A DNA stretch of 64,000 nt from Rhabdophis nuchalis (GCA_039707465.1 CM077648.1:75203119-75267118), one strand, 5' to 3'. Shown: positions 1-11,345, counted from the stretch's first letter. The notes: generated from the letters alone by a model not told the origin. Translations and numbers: made by a program.

Positions 1-1538
1 TAGGCCGGCCAAGCGAAACAGATGTGTCTTTAATTTTAGGCGGAAGGAGCGGAGGTCCGTGGTTGTCCTGATATCGGGGGGAAGGTCGTTCCAGAGGGCT
101 GGGCCCGCCACAGAGAAGGCCCTTCCCCTGGGCGTCACCCGCTGACAAAGTCTAGTGGACGGCACCCGGAGAAGTCCCTCTCTGTGGGAGCGAATCGGCC
201 GTGAGGATGTATGGGGCAGGATCCGATCCCGCAGATAGCTAGCTCCCGAGCCATGGAGCGCTTTGAAGATGATGACTAACACCTTGAAGCGCACCCGGAA
301 GATGACAGGTAGCCAGTGCAGCTCGCGCAAGAGCGGTGTTACGTGGGTGAACCTAGAGACTCCCATTATTGCTCGCGCGGCTGCGTTCTGGACCAACTGA
401 AGTCTCCGGGTGCACCTCAAGGGGAGCCCCATGTAGAGAGAGTTGCAATAGTCCAGTCGGGATGTCACGAGAGCATGAGTGACTGTGCGAAGGGCGTCCC
501 GATCCAATAGGGGGCGCAACTGGCGTACCAAGCGAACCTGGTAAGACGCCCTCCTGGCCACGGCTGTCACTTGATCTTTCATGGACAGCCGGGTATCCAG
601 GAGGACACCCAAGTTGCGCGCCCCATCCACAGGGGCAAGATGTTCGCCCCCTATGGCCAGCGATGGAGTCAGCTGGTTGAATCGGGTAGCCGGAAACCAC
701 AGCCACTCGGTCTTGGTCGGGTTGAGCCTGAGTCCGTTACTTCCCATCCAGATCCGCACGGCTTCCAGGCACTGGCACATCACCGCTACGGCATCGTTGG
801 GGTGGTTTGGGGTAGATATATACAGCTGAGTATCATCAGCGTAGAGATGATACTCTACCCCAAAACCACGGATGATCTCGCCCAGCGGCTTCATGTATGT
901 GTTGAACAGGAGAGGCGAGAGGACCGACCCCTGAGGCACCCCACATGTGAGGGGTCTCGGGGTCGACCTCTGCTCTCCTGTCAACACAAATTGCGATCGG
1001 CCAGAGAGGTAGGAGGAGAACCACCGCAAAACGGTGCCTCCCACCCCCAACGCCCCCAGCCGACGCAATAGGATACCATGGTCGATGGTATCGAAAGCCA
1101 CCGAGAGGTCTAACAGAACCAGGATGGAGGAGCAACCCCCATCTCTGGCCCTCCAGAGATCATCCACCAATGCGACCAATGCCGTCTTGGTGCTATGCCC
1201 GGGCCGAAAGCCGGACTGGCGCGGGTCTAGATAATCAACTTCCTCCAGATGACGGGGAAACTGTTGTGCCACCACACTCTCAACAACCTTCGCCAGGAAG
1301 GGAAGGTTGGAGACTGGACGATAGTTGGTTAATAAAGCTGGATCCAAAGAGGGCTTCTTGAGGAGGGGCCTCACCATGGCCTCTTTTAGGGAGGCAGGCA
1401 AGGAACCCTCACTCAAGGATGCGTTGATAACCTCTTGGAGCCAGCCTCGTGTCACCTCCCAGAATGCCAGTACAAGCCAGGAGGGACACGGGTCCAATAA
1501 ACATGTGGTGGCTCGCAGTCGCCCACGTAACCTGTCCA
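1..1538 (-). mobile_element. L2-like LINE, 5'-truncated, 3' end beyond window
   Basis: Read on the - strand, this encodes the C-terminal half of a non-LTR reverse transcriptase: the YADD motif region (about 820-860), the NPSKTEWLW block (about 700-730), the LRPIRSHREGLLRVPS block (about 160-210) and the terminal LAGL just before the stop at the window edge. It also reaches back to the palm motif A region (about 1080-1120). The same order is seen in the longer copy at 55.1-58.4 kb. Several indels break the frame, so it is dead. The 3' UTR and tail lie outside the window. Assignment to the L2 branch of the Jockey superfamily is by motif memory; CR1-group is the alternative. Confidence 0.85.
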
Positions 1539-2280
1539 TATCCTTACACATGGATTATACATGGATTCCTTCTGTCTGTCTAGCCATAATTCTCCAACTA
1601 ACAGAAGATCCTCACAGACTGATTCTTCAGAGAAAGACTACCTACACAGAGTTTATTGGAGCAGCTTACTTCTTCCCATCTGGACATAACAGCTTCCAGA
1701 CATTGAGTCAGAACTTCTGTCTTTTCTTCTGTTCAGCAGGTGTGGTGTTTTGCACACAAAAGGATAACCTTCTAGTGCAACTATGTAGATATTAAATAAT
1801 TCATTTAAATATAATAATAATCTCCCAGTGAAAAACTACCTTGATGTGGTTGTGAGGCTTATGTGCTCTCAGGAATATGAGAGCTGTGCCAGAGGTTCAG
1901 CTATACATGACAGGTTTTATCACAGGACACAGAAAATGGGTATCTTTCCCATGAACAGTATGGAGAGATGTAATTTACAGAAAACCCATACATGATCAGT
2001 TATTATCTGGGTTAACAAGGACTACATTAGGTGTTGAAGTTCCTGGACATTTAAAGACAGGATGGCTGGAGGAAAAAGTATTGATGGCTAGTAACCAGGT
2101 CCAGCAGGTGCAAGACTACTGGAAGAAAGGTGTTTGTTTACCCATCGCAAATATATACAAAGTTTGAAAACAAATAACAAACTGTTATTACAAATCAAAT
2201 CCAACAATAAGAGATTATTTGAAATCAATGCATCAGTTCTGGAAAGAACAACAGTTCTTTCCAGTTCTGGAAAGAACAAC
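1539..2280. other. TPH2 intronic sequence, no gene seen
   Basis: AT-rich unique-looking DNA without a recognisable element. At 2233-2280 a short segment containing TTCTGGAAAGAACAAC occurs twice, directly before the 5' end of the next LINE; this may be a by-product of that insertion. Confidence 0.5.
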
Positions 2281-3419
2281 CTCTAGACCCCTCACTTGTG
2301 GGGTGCCTCAGGGGTCGGTCCTCTCACCACTCCTGTTCAACACATATATGAAGCCGCTGGGTGAGATCATCCGTGGTTTTGGGGTAGAGTACCACCTCTA
2401 CGCTGATGATACACAGCTGTATATATCTACCCCAAACCACCCCAACGATGCCGTAAAGGTGATGTGCCAGTGCCTGGAAGCTGTGCGGGCCTGGATGGGA
2501 CGTAACAGACTCAGACTCAACCCGTCCAAGACCGAGTGGCTGTGGTTCCCGGCATCCTGGTACAACCAGTTGACTCCATCACTGCCCATAGGGGATGAAC
2601 ATCTAACCCCTGTGGATGGGGCACGCAACTTGGGCGTCCTCCTTGATACACGGCTGTCCATGGAAGATCAAGTGACAACCGTGGCCAGGAGGGCATTTTA
2701 CCAGGTTCGCCTGGTCCGCCAGTTGCGTCCCCTATTGGATCGGGGTGCCCTTTGCACAGTAACTCATGCCCTCGTGATATCCGACTGGACTACTGCAATG
2801 CTCTCTACATGGGGCTCCCCTTGAGGTGCACTCGAAGGCTTCAGCTTGTCCAGAATGCAGTTATGGGAACCTCCAGGTTTTCCCATGTAACACCGCTCCT
2901 GCGCAAGCTGCATTGGCTGCCTGTCATCTTTCGGGTGCGCTTCAAGGTGTTGGTTATCATCTTCAAAGTGCTCCATGGCATGGGACCTAGCTATATGCGG
3001 GATCGCATTCTGCCCCATACATCCCTGCGGCCGATTCGCTCCCACAGAGAGGGACTTCTCCGGGTGCCGTCCACTAGGCTATGCCAGCGGGCGACGCCTA
3101 GGGGAAGGGCCTTCTCTGTGGTGGGCCCGACCCTCTGGAACGACCTTCCCCCCGAAATCAGAACAACCACGGACCTTCGCTCCTTCCGACAGAAACTAAA
3201 AACACACTTCTTCTGCTTGGCCGGCCTAGGGTAATTTAAATTGTTTTAAATTGTTTTAATGGTTTTTAGGGATAGTTTTAGTTTTATAGGGTTTTTTAGT
3301 GCAGGGCCAGTTTAATTTGTTTTTAACTTTGTATTCCGTTTATGGTTTTAATTGTATTTTTAATTCCCTGTGCCCCGCCTCGAGTCCCTTCGGGGAGAGA
3401 GAGCGGATTATAAATTAAA

Positions 3420-3507
<88 letters not shown>
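2281..3507 (+). mobile_element. L2-like LINE, 5'-truncated, with ATT tail
   Basis: Starts inside the reverse transcriptase at the [15 protein letters not shown] motif B, then [10 protein letters not shown] motif C (about 2398-2427), NPSKTEWLW, and the full C-terminal region to LAGLG and stop at 3232-3234. An indel near 2775 (the HALV segment) and a deletion near 2855 break the frame. The 3' UTR ends in a conserved stem-like block (CCTTCGGGGAGAG around 3388) and an (ATT)n tail. This tail type is shared with the copy at 55.1 kb, while most other copies in the window have a different tail (GGAGAAGGGCGGGGTATAA), so at least two subfamilies are present. Confidence 0.85.
3418..3507 (+). repeat. (ATT)n microsatellite, LINE tail
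   Basis: About 30 uninterrupted ATT units directly continue the 3' UTR of the LINE, so this is an expanded LINE tail rather than an independent microsatellite. Confidence 0.95.
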
Positions 3508-3509
<2 letters not shown>

Positions 3510-4240
3510 ATCTAGAATCAGAAATAACAGAAAAGAGATTAGCAGACCAACAATCATTTTCATTCCTAAATCAGGTACTCCCTCCTCTGCCCTCTCTTCA
3601 ATTCTTTATCTAAAAAGTATTGAAGTAAATAATAAATAGCATCTAGAGCAGCACAAAAAACAACAGAATAAAGCTGCCAAAAGCTTGTGCCAAAGAAACA
3701 GCTAGCACAAGTGTTAAAAGATGCAAATACAGCTATATCAAGTACAAGCACCAACTCACTGCAAGACACAAACCAACTAGTGTATAGAATGGCTGCAGTT
3801 ATAACTGAATACTTTAGGTGAAAAATAAAAACAAAAACCAAACAGTGCACCAAAAAATGGAAGATCAGGCTGGAAAATAAGGTCAGCATGCTAAGAGCAA
3901 AAGCAAGAAGACTAAAACAGATGAAAGAAAAGAAGCTTGAAGAGCCAAAGAATATCTGATCAAAAAATCTCACCTAGAAACAACGAACATTAAGGAGGAA
4001 CTGAGAATAATGAAGCACAAATAACAGGCATAGTTGAATCATGTTCAATTCTTGGAGACTGCCCAGACAAGTCCCTGCAATTTGTTTAGAGAAATTTTAC
4101 AGAAATTGTTTGCCTTGTTTACCTCCTGGGGCAAAAACACTAAAAAGGACTTTTTTTTTTAGAAAATAGGTAGACAAATTATTATATATTTCACTTGTAT
4201 AAATTAAGTTCTAGAATGTTTAGTGACTAGTTGTTGTTTA
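3508..4240. other. TPH2 intronic sequence, no gene seen
   Basis: A-rich on the + strand with no reading frame or repeat that I can name. Confidence 0.5.
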
Positions 4241-4255
4241 AGAAAATAAAGTTGG

Positions 4256-4478
4256 TTTAATTAACTTAGAAGATGGTGTTAATGGGATATTAATATACTA
4301 AGAGAAACTTATATTGTGTCTGCTGGGAGGCGAGGGGGTATAATATCTGAATGAGAAACTTATTTTAAGACGGGGTGAGGGGGGGTATAGTATTTGTATG
4401 TGATTTATATTACATGTCGGGGGGGGTAAAAAGGGGGAAAATCTGTGTGAATAAAACTTTTTCAATTAAAAAAAAAAA
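4256..4478 (+). mobile_element. L1-type 3' end insertion with 15-bp TSD
   Basis: A 5'-truncated LINE tail: G-rich polypurine tract (about 4322-4438), AATAAAACTTTTTCAATT and a poly(A) run. It is flanked by the direct repeat AGAAAATAAAGTTGG at 4241-4255 and 4479-4493. A poly(A) tail, an A-rich TSD start and a G-rich 3' UTR are L1 hallmarks. A sister insertion with nearly the same tail is at 31,045-31,188. Confidence 0.75.
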
Positions 4479-4766
4479 AGAAAATAAAGTTGGAACCTAA
4501 AAATTATGGAACATACAGAAAGGAAAATGTCCCAATTTTTATTCTCATAAACATCCATGTTCTCATATATAAGAGTACCAGATATGTGCATATGGAGATA
4601 GTAACATATATGTATATCTGTGAAGTTCACTATAACATGCAATCTTTATAATTAATTTTTTAATATATTTCTTTCCTTAAAAGAAATATTTGATTAGTAC
4701 TTTCTTTATGAACCGAGATAGAACAATTCCTGTACCATAAGTTGAAAGCTGGACTTTGCTCTAGTC

Positions 4767-5263
4767 CAGAGGTCTCCAACCTTTGCAACTTTAAGTCTGA
4801 AGGACTTCAGCGCCCAGACTTCTGCAGCCAGCAAAACCTTCAGACTTAAAGTTGCAAAGGTTGGAGACCTCTGGACTAGAGCAAAGCTGGCTGGAGAAGT
4901 CTGGGAGCTGAAGTCCTTCAGACTTAAAGTTGCAAAGGTTGGAGACCCCTGGACTAGAGCAAAGCTGGCTGGAGAAGTCTGGGAGCTGAAGTCCTTCAGA
5001 CTTAAAGTTGCAAAGGTTGGAGACCCCTGGACTAGAGCAAAGCTGGCTGGAGAAGTCTGGGAGCTGAAGTCCTTCAGACTTAAAGTTGCAAAGGTTGGAG
5101 ACCTCTGGACTAGAGCAAAGCTGGCTGGAGAAGTCTGGTAGCTGAAGTCCTTCAGACTTAAAGTTGCAAAGGTTGGAGACCCCTGGACTAGAGCAAAGCT
5201 GGCTGGAGAAGTCTGGGAGCTGAAGTCCTTCAGACTTAAAGTTGCAAAGGTTGGAGACCCCTG
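4767..5263. repeat. 78-bp tandem array made from a palindromic hAT MITE
   Basis: A MITE of the CAGAGGTCTCCAACC type starts at 4767. Its right half plus flank is then repeated head to tail with an exact 78-bp period: the marker GGACTAGAGC starts at 4873, 4951, 5029, 5107 and 5185, with a variant at 5263. Because 78 is a multiple of 3 the array stays open in one - strand frame, but that is not a gene. The flanks are themselves inverted copies (CTCTAGTC left, GACTAGAG between units), unlike the direct TSDs of the single-copy MITEs. Confidence 0.9.
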
Positions 5264-5947
5264 GAACTAGAGCATAGTACGATATCCCACAGATGTCCAA
5301 AGCCTCCTGTTCATTCCCAGTTGTTTACATTATTCTAAATGTATATTCATAAAATTCAATGACTTCTAAATCTCACTCAGTTTGGTTTTAAACAAATGGG
5401 TATACAGTGAACATTCTTGATGAACTGTTAATATCCTGTCAATCTACCTTATATTAAAAAAGAGCAATAAAAATGTTCATTATTTATTTAGATCTTTTCA
5501 AGTCTGAAACAAACTGGTGTTATGTGATATCCTGGAGGTGAAATATAATTTTAATGAATGTGTAATATGGGTAAATATCCATATATTGCTTTTGCAGAAT
5601 TCCTAATATTAGCCATAGTATGGAAATACTTGAAGTATTTATTAATAAAATATTATTTGTTTCAGGTGTGATGATTTAAGTTATTTTTATATATAAAGCA
5701 AAATTATTATATTCTTGCTGCAACTAGCACTATATTTTTGATGGTGTAATTACTTGAGAGGAAAGGAATCTTAATAGATAATAAATAGATTGATAAGTTT
5801 AAGATGCACATCACATTCATTCTGAAAAAAGCAATTACATGTGAACCATGTGAAGTGGAGAACATTATTTGCTGTAATGCTTGGGTGCATAGAAACACTT
5901 GAGGTTTCTGTCATGTAACTTAATATTTGATGTGGTGTATTTTGCAG
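5264..5947 (+). other. Distal end of the TPH2 penultimate-exon upstream intron
   Basis: AT-rich intron sequence ending in TATTTTGCAG at 5938-5947, the acceptor of the next exon. No repeat recognised. Confidence 0.6.
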
Positions 5948-6081
5948 CATGCTCTGTCTGATAAAGCCAATGTGAAAACATTTGATCCAAAGACAACCTG
6001 CTTGCAAGAATGCCTTATCACAACTTTCCAGGAAGCTTACTTTGTCTCAGAAAGTTTTGAAGAAGCCAAAGAAAAGATGAG
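5948..6081 (+). CDS. TPH2: Tryptophan hydroxylase 2, penultimate coding exon
   Basis: Tryptophan hydroxylase 2 is the iron- and tetrahydrobiopterin-dependent monooxygenase that makes 5-hydroxytryptophan, the rate-limiting step of serotonin synthesis in neurons. This exon encodes [18 protein letters not shown] and continues through [17 protein letters not shown], the end of the catalytic domain. It is 134 nt (44 codons plus 2 nt), opens after a TTTTGCAG acceptor, and ends at GATGAG followed by GCAAGT. The last two bases (AG) join the first base of the next exon to complete an Arg codon, giving the family sequence KMRDFAK. The donor is therefore GC, not GT. The paralogues TPH1, TH and PAH differ more from this sequence. 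Upstream exons lie outside the window. Confidence 0.95.
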
Positions 6082-6363
<282 letters not shown>

Positions 6364-6902
6364 TTTCTTAGTGAGGTGGTTTTGAAGAATAGCTAGATCA
6401 GGGATGGGCAAACTTTGCAACTTTAAGTCTGAAGGACTTCAGCTCCCAGACTTCTCCAGCCAGCTTTGCTGGGAGCTGAAGTCCTTCAGACTTAAAGCTG
6501 CAAAGTTTGCCCACCCCTGAGCTAGATGCTGTAACACCATTATAAGCTGCAATGGCCATTTTAGCATTGTCTATTTCTTCTCTAATGCATGGCTACCACA
6601 TTTGCTCCGTGTTCTCTTCTACTTATATGTAACTTGAAATTCACTAACCTACAAATATTTAAGGAAGAGGATTGCAGACTTTTTTTATCAGCTTGCATAA
6701 ATTTAAAAAAGCTTCCTTCCCATATTTACAGAGTTACAAATAGCATTTGCTCTCATATCACAAAGGAACAATGAAAGGCAAAATATCACCCATCAATCAT
6801 ACATGGGAAGTTAAACTTTAGTAAGTATTATATATTTTTAAAGAAAATCCTTATGTATTTCAAAATTAAAGCACTAATTTCCTGAAGGTTGTAGTAAATA
6901 AA
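6364..6902 (+). other. TPH2: TPH2 3' UTR with candidate poly(A) signals
   Basis: Sequence after the stop codon holds a MITE hairpin (6399-6519) and the first poly(A) signals: ATTAAA at 6865-6870 and AATAAA at 6897-6902. The true cleavage site cannot be fixed from sequence alone, and the mRNA could be shorter or longer. Confidence 0.5.
6399..6519. mobile_element. Palindromic hAT MITE in TPH2 3' UTR
   Basis: Termini CAGGGATGGGCAAACTTTGC and its inverted partner ending CCACCCCTG; the two arms are nearly perfect inverted repeats. Flanked by a perfect 8-bp TSD AGCTAGAT (6391-6398 and 6520-6527). It carries two private marks, CCAGCTTTGCTGGGAGC at the centre and AAAGCTGCAAAG in the right arm, which recur in the copy at 38.0 kb. 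If the 3' UTR reaches past it, the mRNA contains a hairpin with arms of roughly 50 nt. Confidence 0.92.
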
Positions 6903-7440
6903 GCCAAATATTTTTTTGAAGAAAACCAAGATGATGCCCTTAAAAAATCTGTAGCGAGATTTTTGTCTGTGTAGCGAGTTGTGCTTCTAACTGAAACTAT
7001 AGATTTGTCCTGAAACATAATTTGGTCTGAAGCACATCTTTCTATGCAGCTGTCTTGTACTTCTTGCTGCTAAGTAGGGATTTTAGGAGCACAGCCATGT
7101 TTTGCTTCTTGTAGGGACGTTGAGATGCTACAGACCAACATTCTGTCCAATCATGGACTTGAAACCAAAGAGAATATAATCACTGATGCTAAAATATCAC
7201 ATCCTGCCATAAGGCTGGGTATCTTTGCACTAATCCATTTTAATTATCTGGGTTCATGGAAATGAATCTATCAAATTTCATCATTTCTCACAACTTCTCT
7301 TCTGTCAACCTGTTTGAAGCTACATACAAAACAAATCAGCTTCTTTGATGTCTCAGTAAAACTTAACAACAAACTTATAAACATTATGTTAGACAGAAAA
7401 AATACAGTTTGCCCTGCGTAACTACATGCGTTTAGCTTCT
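6528..7440. other. TPH2 3' UTR and downstream flank
   Basis: Bases 6520-6640 recur with 2 mismatches at 38,136-38,256 (see the composite element there). No further gene is recognised up to the next MITE. Confidence 0.5.
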
Positions 7441-7448
7441 ACCTAGAA

Positions 7449-7585
7449 CAGGGGTTCCCAAACTTGGCAACTTTAAGACTTGTGGACTTCAACTGCCAGA
7501 ATTCTCCAGCCAGCTATGCTTGTGGACTTCAACTCTGGGAGTTGAAGTCCACAAGTCTTAAAGTTGCCAAGTCTGGGAACCCCTG
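7449..7585. mobile_element. Palindromic hAT MITE, TTCCCAAACTTGG subfamily
   Basis: Ends CAGGGGTTCCCAAACTTGGC and its inverse; near-perfect TSD ACCTAGAA / ATCTAGAA at 7441-7448 and 7586-7593. The arms differ by a short insertion in the loop. Confidence 0.88.
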
Positions 7586-7884
7586 ATCTAGAACATATCA
7601 CATCTATCATCTATACAACAACTCAATGCTCTATCCACACTTTTTGAACCCACTTGAGAGAGATACTTAACTGATGAAATTAAACTAAGCACCAGGAAAC
7701 TGAACTACTCACCATAGAGACCAATAGACAAATCAATAGAGCCAGTTCCATTGCCAGAGAGGATCTGTTAAAAGAGAGAATACAGAAATAGCATAACAGA
7801 ACACCACTGATTGTTACCAACAACTGAAAAGTTGAAGTCATTGAAACACATTATTAATGATCTATACCTCACTGTGAGAATCAG

Positions 7885-8036
7885 CTTGTTCTACTGGTTG
7901 AGGCATCAGGCTGAAAACTGGGAGACTTAAGTTCTAGCCCTGCCTTAAGCATGAAACCAGCAAGTTACTCTCTCTCAATCTAGGAAGCAGACAATAGAAA
8001 ACCATTCCCAAAACTTTAGGCAGTCACCAGGAGTTC
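7885..8036 (+). mobile_element. tRNA-derived SINE, squamate type
   Basis: Reads ..CTACTGGTTGAGGCATCAGGC, then GTTCTAGCCCTGCCTTA (degenerate B box) and ..GTTACTCTCTCTCAA. I recognise this as the common lizard/snake tRNA SINE head and body; the fragment at 13.26 kb is the same family. It runs into the CA/GA microsatellite. Confidence 0.6.
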
Positions 8037-8054
8037 ACACACACACAGACACAC

Positions 8055-8089
<35 letters not shown>

Positions 8090-8090
8090 C
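8037..8090. repeat. (CA)n-(GA)n microsatellite
   Basis: CA-rich run followed by about 14 GA units, at the 3' end of the SINE. Confidence 0.95.
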
Positions 8091-8143
8091 TCCCAAGCAG
8101 TATACTTTCTTGGACCCTTAGTGGCAGACCCATACTAGCAATT

Positions 8144-8243
8144 ATGTAATAGCAATAGCACTTAGGCTTATATACAGCTTTATAGTGCTTTACAGCCCTC
8201 TCTAAGCGATTTACAGAGTCAGCATACTCACATAACCTGAAGT
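8144..8243 (-). mobile_element. SINE 3' fragment, minus strand
   Basis: AGCAATAGCACTTAGGC..CTTTACAGCCCTCTCTAAG..CAGAGTCAGCATA matches the 3' half of the SINE at 59.4-59.7 kb in the same orientation. Confidence 0.6.
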
Positions 8244-8400
8244 AGATTCTCACAAGCAGCAAGAAATAATGATGCCTGATACAGATGTCTATTTTTTCCC
8301 AACAATACCATTATGGCCCCAAAAAGTAATCACACAAGTTTACAGATGCCTTCATTTATTTTTCCCTCAATGCAATATTTGCCAAAAAGTCCCTCTAAGA

Positions 8401-8518
8401 CAGGGGTGTCAAACTCATGGCCCGCAGGGCAGATGTGCCATGTGCTGGCCCCGCCCCACCCAGTTTAGCTCAATATGTCATGTAAAGCCACCGTAACACC
8501 GCGAGTTTGACACCTCTG
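8401..8518. mobile_element. hAT MITE, CAGGGGTGTCAAACTC family
   Basis: Termini CAGGGGTGTCAAACTC and GAGTTTGACACCTCTG are inverted repeats; flanks CTCTAAGA / CTAGAAGA (6 of 8) fit an eroded TSD. A longer member is at 32,516-32,812. Confidence 0.75.
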
Positions 8519-8526
8519 CTAGAAGA

Positions 8527-8857
8527 CCACAGTTTGCACACCAGAATTAATAGACACAAGTCTGAAGTCCAGACTCAGAGCAGAGAAAGTATTATTAAAA
8601 CACTTTCAACCTCCCAGGTTATTTAATAGCAATCCAAATTAATAGACCCTATTTCCACCACTGAGTGAGAAATTGTTGAACTCACATCCATTGTATAGTT
8701 TCAGGCAATTTCAGAAGATTGGCTTATCCACCAACACTTTGGGTTTAAAACACATTACAATTGTTAATTGATGAGGTATTAGTAATATGCAACTCGAATC
8801 TGCATAACTGACCTTTTCCCTCTTTTCTGTCCCACCAAATTAAATAGTCTAGGCACT
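8527..8857. other. Intergenic, nothing recognised
   Basis: AT-rich, no frame or repeat that I can name. Confidence 0.5.
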
Positions 8858-8950
8858 CAGATGATGAAGTGAACTGCAGCTCATAAAAGGTTATACCTTT
8901 TAATAAAATTAGTTAGTTAGTTGGTAATAGTGCTACCTTTTCTGACTGTT
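8858..8950 (+). mobile_element. Decayed hammerhead-type repeat tail
   Basis: TGATGAAGTGAACTGCAGCTCATAAAAGG (shown in parts: TGATGAAGTGA, then GCTCATAAAAGG) keeps the layout box 1 - hairpin - box 2 of a hammerhead, followed by an AATAAAATTAGTTAGTTAG tail. Both catalytic boxes have changed (first C of CTGATGA and the G of GAAA), so it would be inactive. Assignment is inference. Confidence 0.35.
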
Positions 8951-9117
8951 ACTAAGTAAATTGGCACATTCTGAACCAGATTGCATTTCCTGTGTATCAT
9001 TTGAAAGCAATTTAATTAGAGCACAGTGTAGCAGATCCAATCATGAAACTGTGGAAGCAGCTATAGAAGAGAATAATTGTAGTTCAGGGTTGAACTGTGG
9101 GATCCTTGATGCTCTCT

Positions 9118-9236
9118 GAGCTTGGTTGTTTTCTTGCAGATGTTTATTACTAAACATCACTGATGATGTTACCTAGTTTGGTAATGAAATATCAGCAAGA
9201 AAATAACCATGCTTGGAGAATACCAGGGACCCCACT
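9118..9236. mobile_element. Palindromic element with hammerhead-like core
   Basis: Two arms in inverted orientation: TTGGTTGTTTTCTTGCAGA (left) and CAGCAAGAAAATAACCATG (right). The right arm reads CTGATGA (9160-9166), hairpin GTTACC/GGTAAT, then GAAA (9186-9189) and TATC. That is the order of a hammerhead ribozyme core with a 6-bp stem II. Stem I is no longer paired in this copy. I recall this palindrome as abundant in snakes. Confidence 0.5.
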
Positions 9237-9240
9237 GATA

Positions 9241-10096
9241 AAGCATATATAACTAAGGCAGTCTCCTCTAGAGCTACCTGGAACTACAAGACACTTGTTG
9301 CAATGGAGGCACAGAGCTAAAACTGGAGCAGTTCTAACATTAAGAAAAGGGAAAGAAACATAACTTTACCTTGAAATATATAAAATAGCAACTCCCACAT
9401 ACAGTATAGTCAGCAATTCACACCATAATAGCTGGTTCAGGCAGTTATTCAGCACTTGATGACTAACTTCAAGTGATAATTTACACGTAAATGACCTTCC
9501 CATCAATTTCGTCAAGGCTTTGCAATGAAGTAATCAAGAATTGGATAGTCAAGATATGTGAGACCATATCTTTATATAATGTTATCTATAAATATAACCG
9601 TTAAATGTCTTCCCTGGCATAGATTTTATTTTCTTTAAGTTGCTGGATTTCTTTGCCAAAAAGTAATAGAGTATATATTTTTATTTTCCCACAATGAACA
9701 TAGACTTGTTTCCTATACCTATAGGAAGCCACTAAAACATGGGAATAGAAAATGATGTAATTATTTCTTATTGCCCTCTCACAATCATTCTGAATTCTGT
9801 CATTACCTTAAGTGGTAGTTTATTCAGCAGTATAAAAGAAAATAAATCTGAGGCTATATAGGGTAATATAGTGGTTATAAGTTAAAGATCACACTTTTTT
9901 CTGTATACACATAATTTTTAATGTTATTTTACAGATTTTATTCAGTCGTATAGATATTTTGCTTATTCTGTATGCATTGGATGGTGCCTGAGAAGAGTCC
10001 ACAAGGGGTTTATGTTGCAAACAACTGAGGGCTTTGTCATAGACTTCTGAGTGTATATGGTACTTGTAATCCTATCCCATATTCTGCTCGCTGATA
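9241..10096. other. Intergenic, nothing recognised
   Basis: AT-rich; no element or coding frame supported. Confidence 0.5.
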
Positions 10097-10104
10097 GATT
10101 AAAG

Positions 10105-10239
10105 CAGGGGTCTCCAACCTTTGCAACTTTAAGTCTGAAGGACTTCAGCTCCCAGACTTCTCCAGCCAGCAAAGCTGGCTGGAGAAGTCTGGGAGCTGAA
10201 GTCCTTCAGACTTAAAGTTGCAAAGGTTGGAGACCCCTG
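10105..10239. mobile_element. Palindromic hAT MITE, TCTCCAACC subfamily
   Basis: Ends CAGGGGTCTCCAACCTTTGC and inverse; perfect 8-bp TSD GATTAAAG (10,097-10,104 and 10,240-10,247). Arms virtually identical. Confidence 0.93.
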
Positions 10240-10247
10240 GATTAAAG

Positions 10248-11345
10248 GATATATTAAAATGTGTCAATAGATATGATGCTTTACTGGAACATTTAATCAG
10301 ACATAATCTTCACTAGATAGCAGATACATAATGTATAGTTTGGAACTTTCTTTTCACTGTATCCCATAATCAAGATATATAATTGATGATAGTTGTGTGT
10401 ATTATGTGTGATTAGCTCTAAACAGAGACAAGCTCTGATTACAAACAGCTTTTAAAAATTCAAGTCTTAATTTGCAATTGAATGTGACAAATTAATCACT
10501 AACTCCATTCATCTCTGGAGCAAAATGGTAATTCTAAATTAGCTATGGAAATCATGCCATCGTTTCTTCTTGCTTGCAAAACTCTGGGGTCATTGTGTAT
10601 TCCTTGATATATTAGCTGGATCTTTTTATATGGAAGTTTTCTAGATGTCTTTCTGCTATGCATATAGGATTCAGTTTTTCCCTGACCAATGGAAATTTGC
10701 ATTCTGATTCTTCACAAATAATTTCTAAGAATGGAAGTCTTACTTCCGTCACAGCAACTGTAATACATGAGATGAAAGCAAACCTGGGCAAGCCATGCTT
10801 ATGGGAAGAAAGTCCCAATAACTAATACTTTCAAGGCATAATTTAGAATAACTTGGAGTAACTTGGAATTACTGAGATTTATAGAACTATTTGATCATAC
10901 AGAAACAAGAGTTTGTATAATATGCTGAATGTAAACATACTACCAAAGAAAAAACATAAACATAACATCTGGGAAGACTGTCAATTTGGTAATTCGAAAC
11001 CATTTTTGTATGTCCATTTGGTTATTTGAAATTCAAATATATTTTGTTTAAAATATTTTAAAATATAAATTGTTTTGGGTTGCCTTCAGTGATAAAAGAT
11101 AAAAATTCAAAGATAAAAATTCTTCAATAATGGATACGAGCTGAATAAAATAATGATTAATGAAACAAGTGTGATAGTAACACTACTAAAACCAAAGCAA
11201 TTGCCAATGATAGCAGTAGCATAAAGCCCCAAGAACCCTCTGAAAAATAGTCATGGATTGCAGGTGAGGTAAATTACTTTACAATATTTTCAGAAGGAGA
11301 AATTGACAAAGTAGAAGTGGAATAATCAAATCAAACATTCTAATC
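10248..11345. other. Intergenic, nothing recognised
   Basis: AT-rich; short chance frames on both strands only. Confidence 0.5.

Noticed and set aside
836..1135. Frames on the opposite strand of the LINE copies (also at 55,337-55,810 and 56,330-56,944)
   Set aside because: Shadows of the GC-rich LINE ORF in other frames.
2276..3516. AACCTCTAGA / AACATCTAGA as a TSD of the LINE at 2.3-3.5 kb
   Set aside because: The left copy is part of the LINE itself (other copies read CTCGAGACCCCTC there), so the match is coincidence.
4791..5300. 169-codon repeated open frame on the - strand
   Set aside because: It is the 78-bp MITE-derived array read in frame (26 codons per unit); palindromic non-coding DNA.
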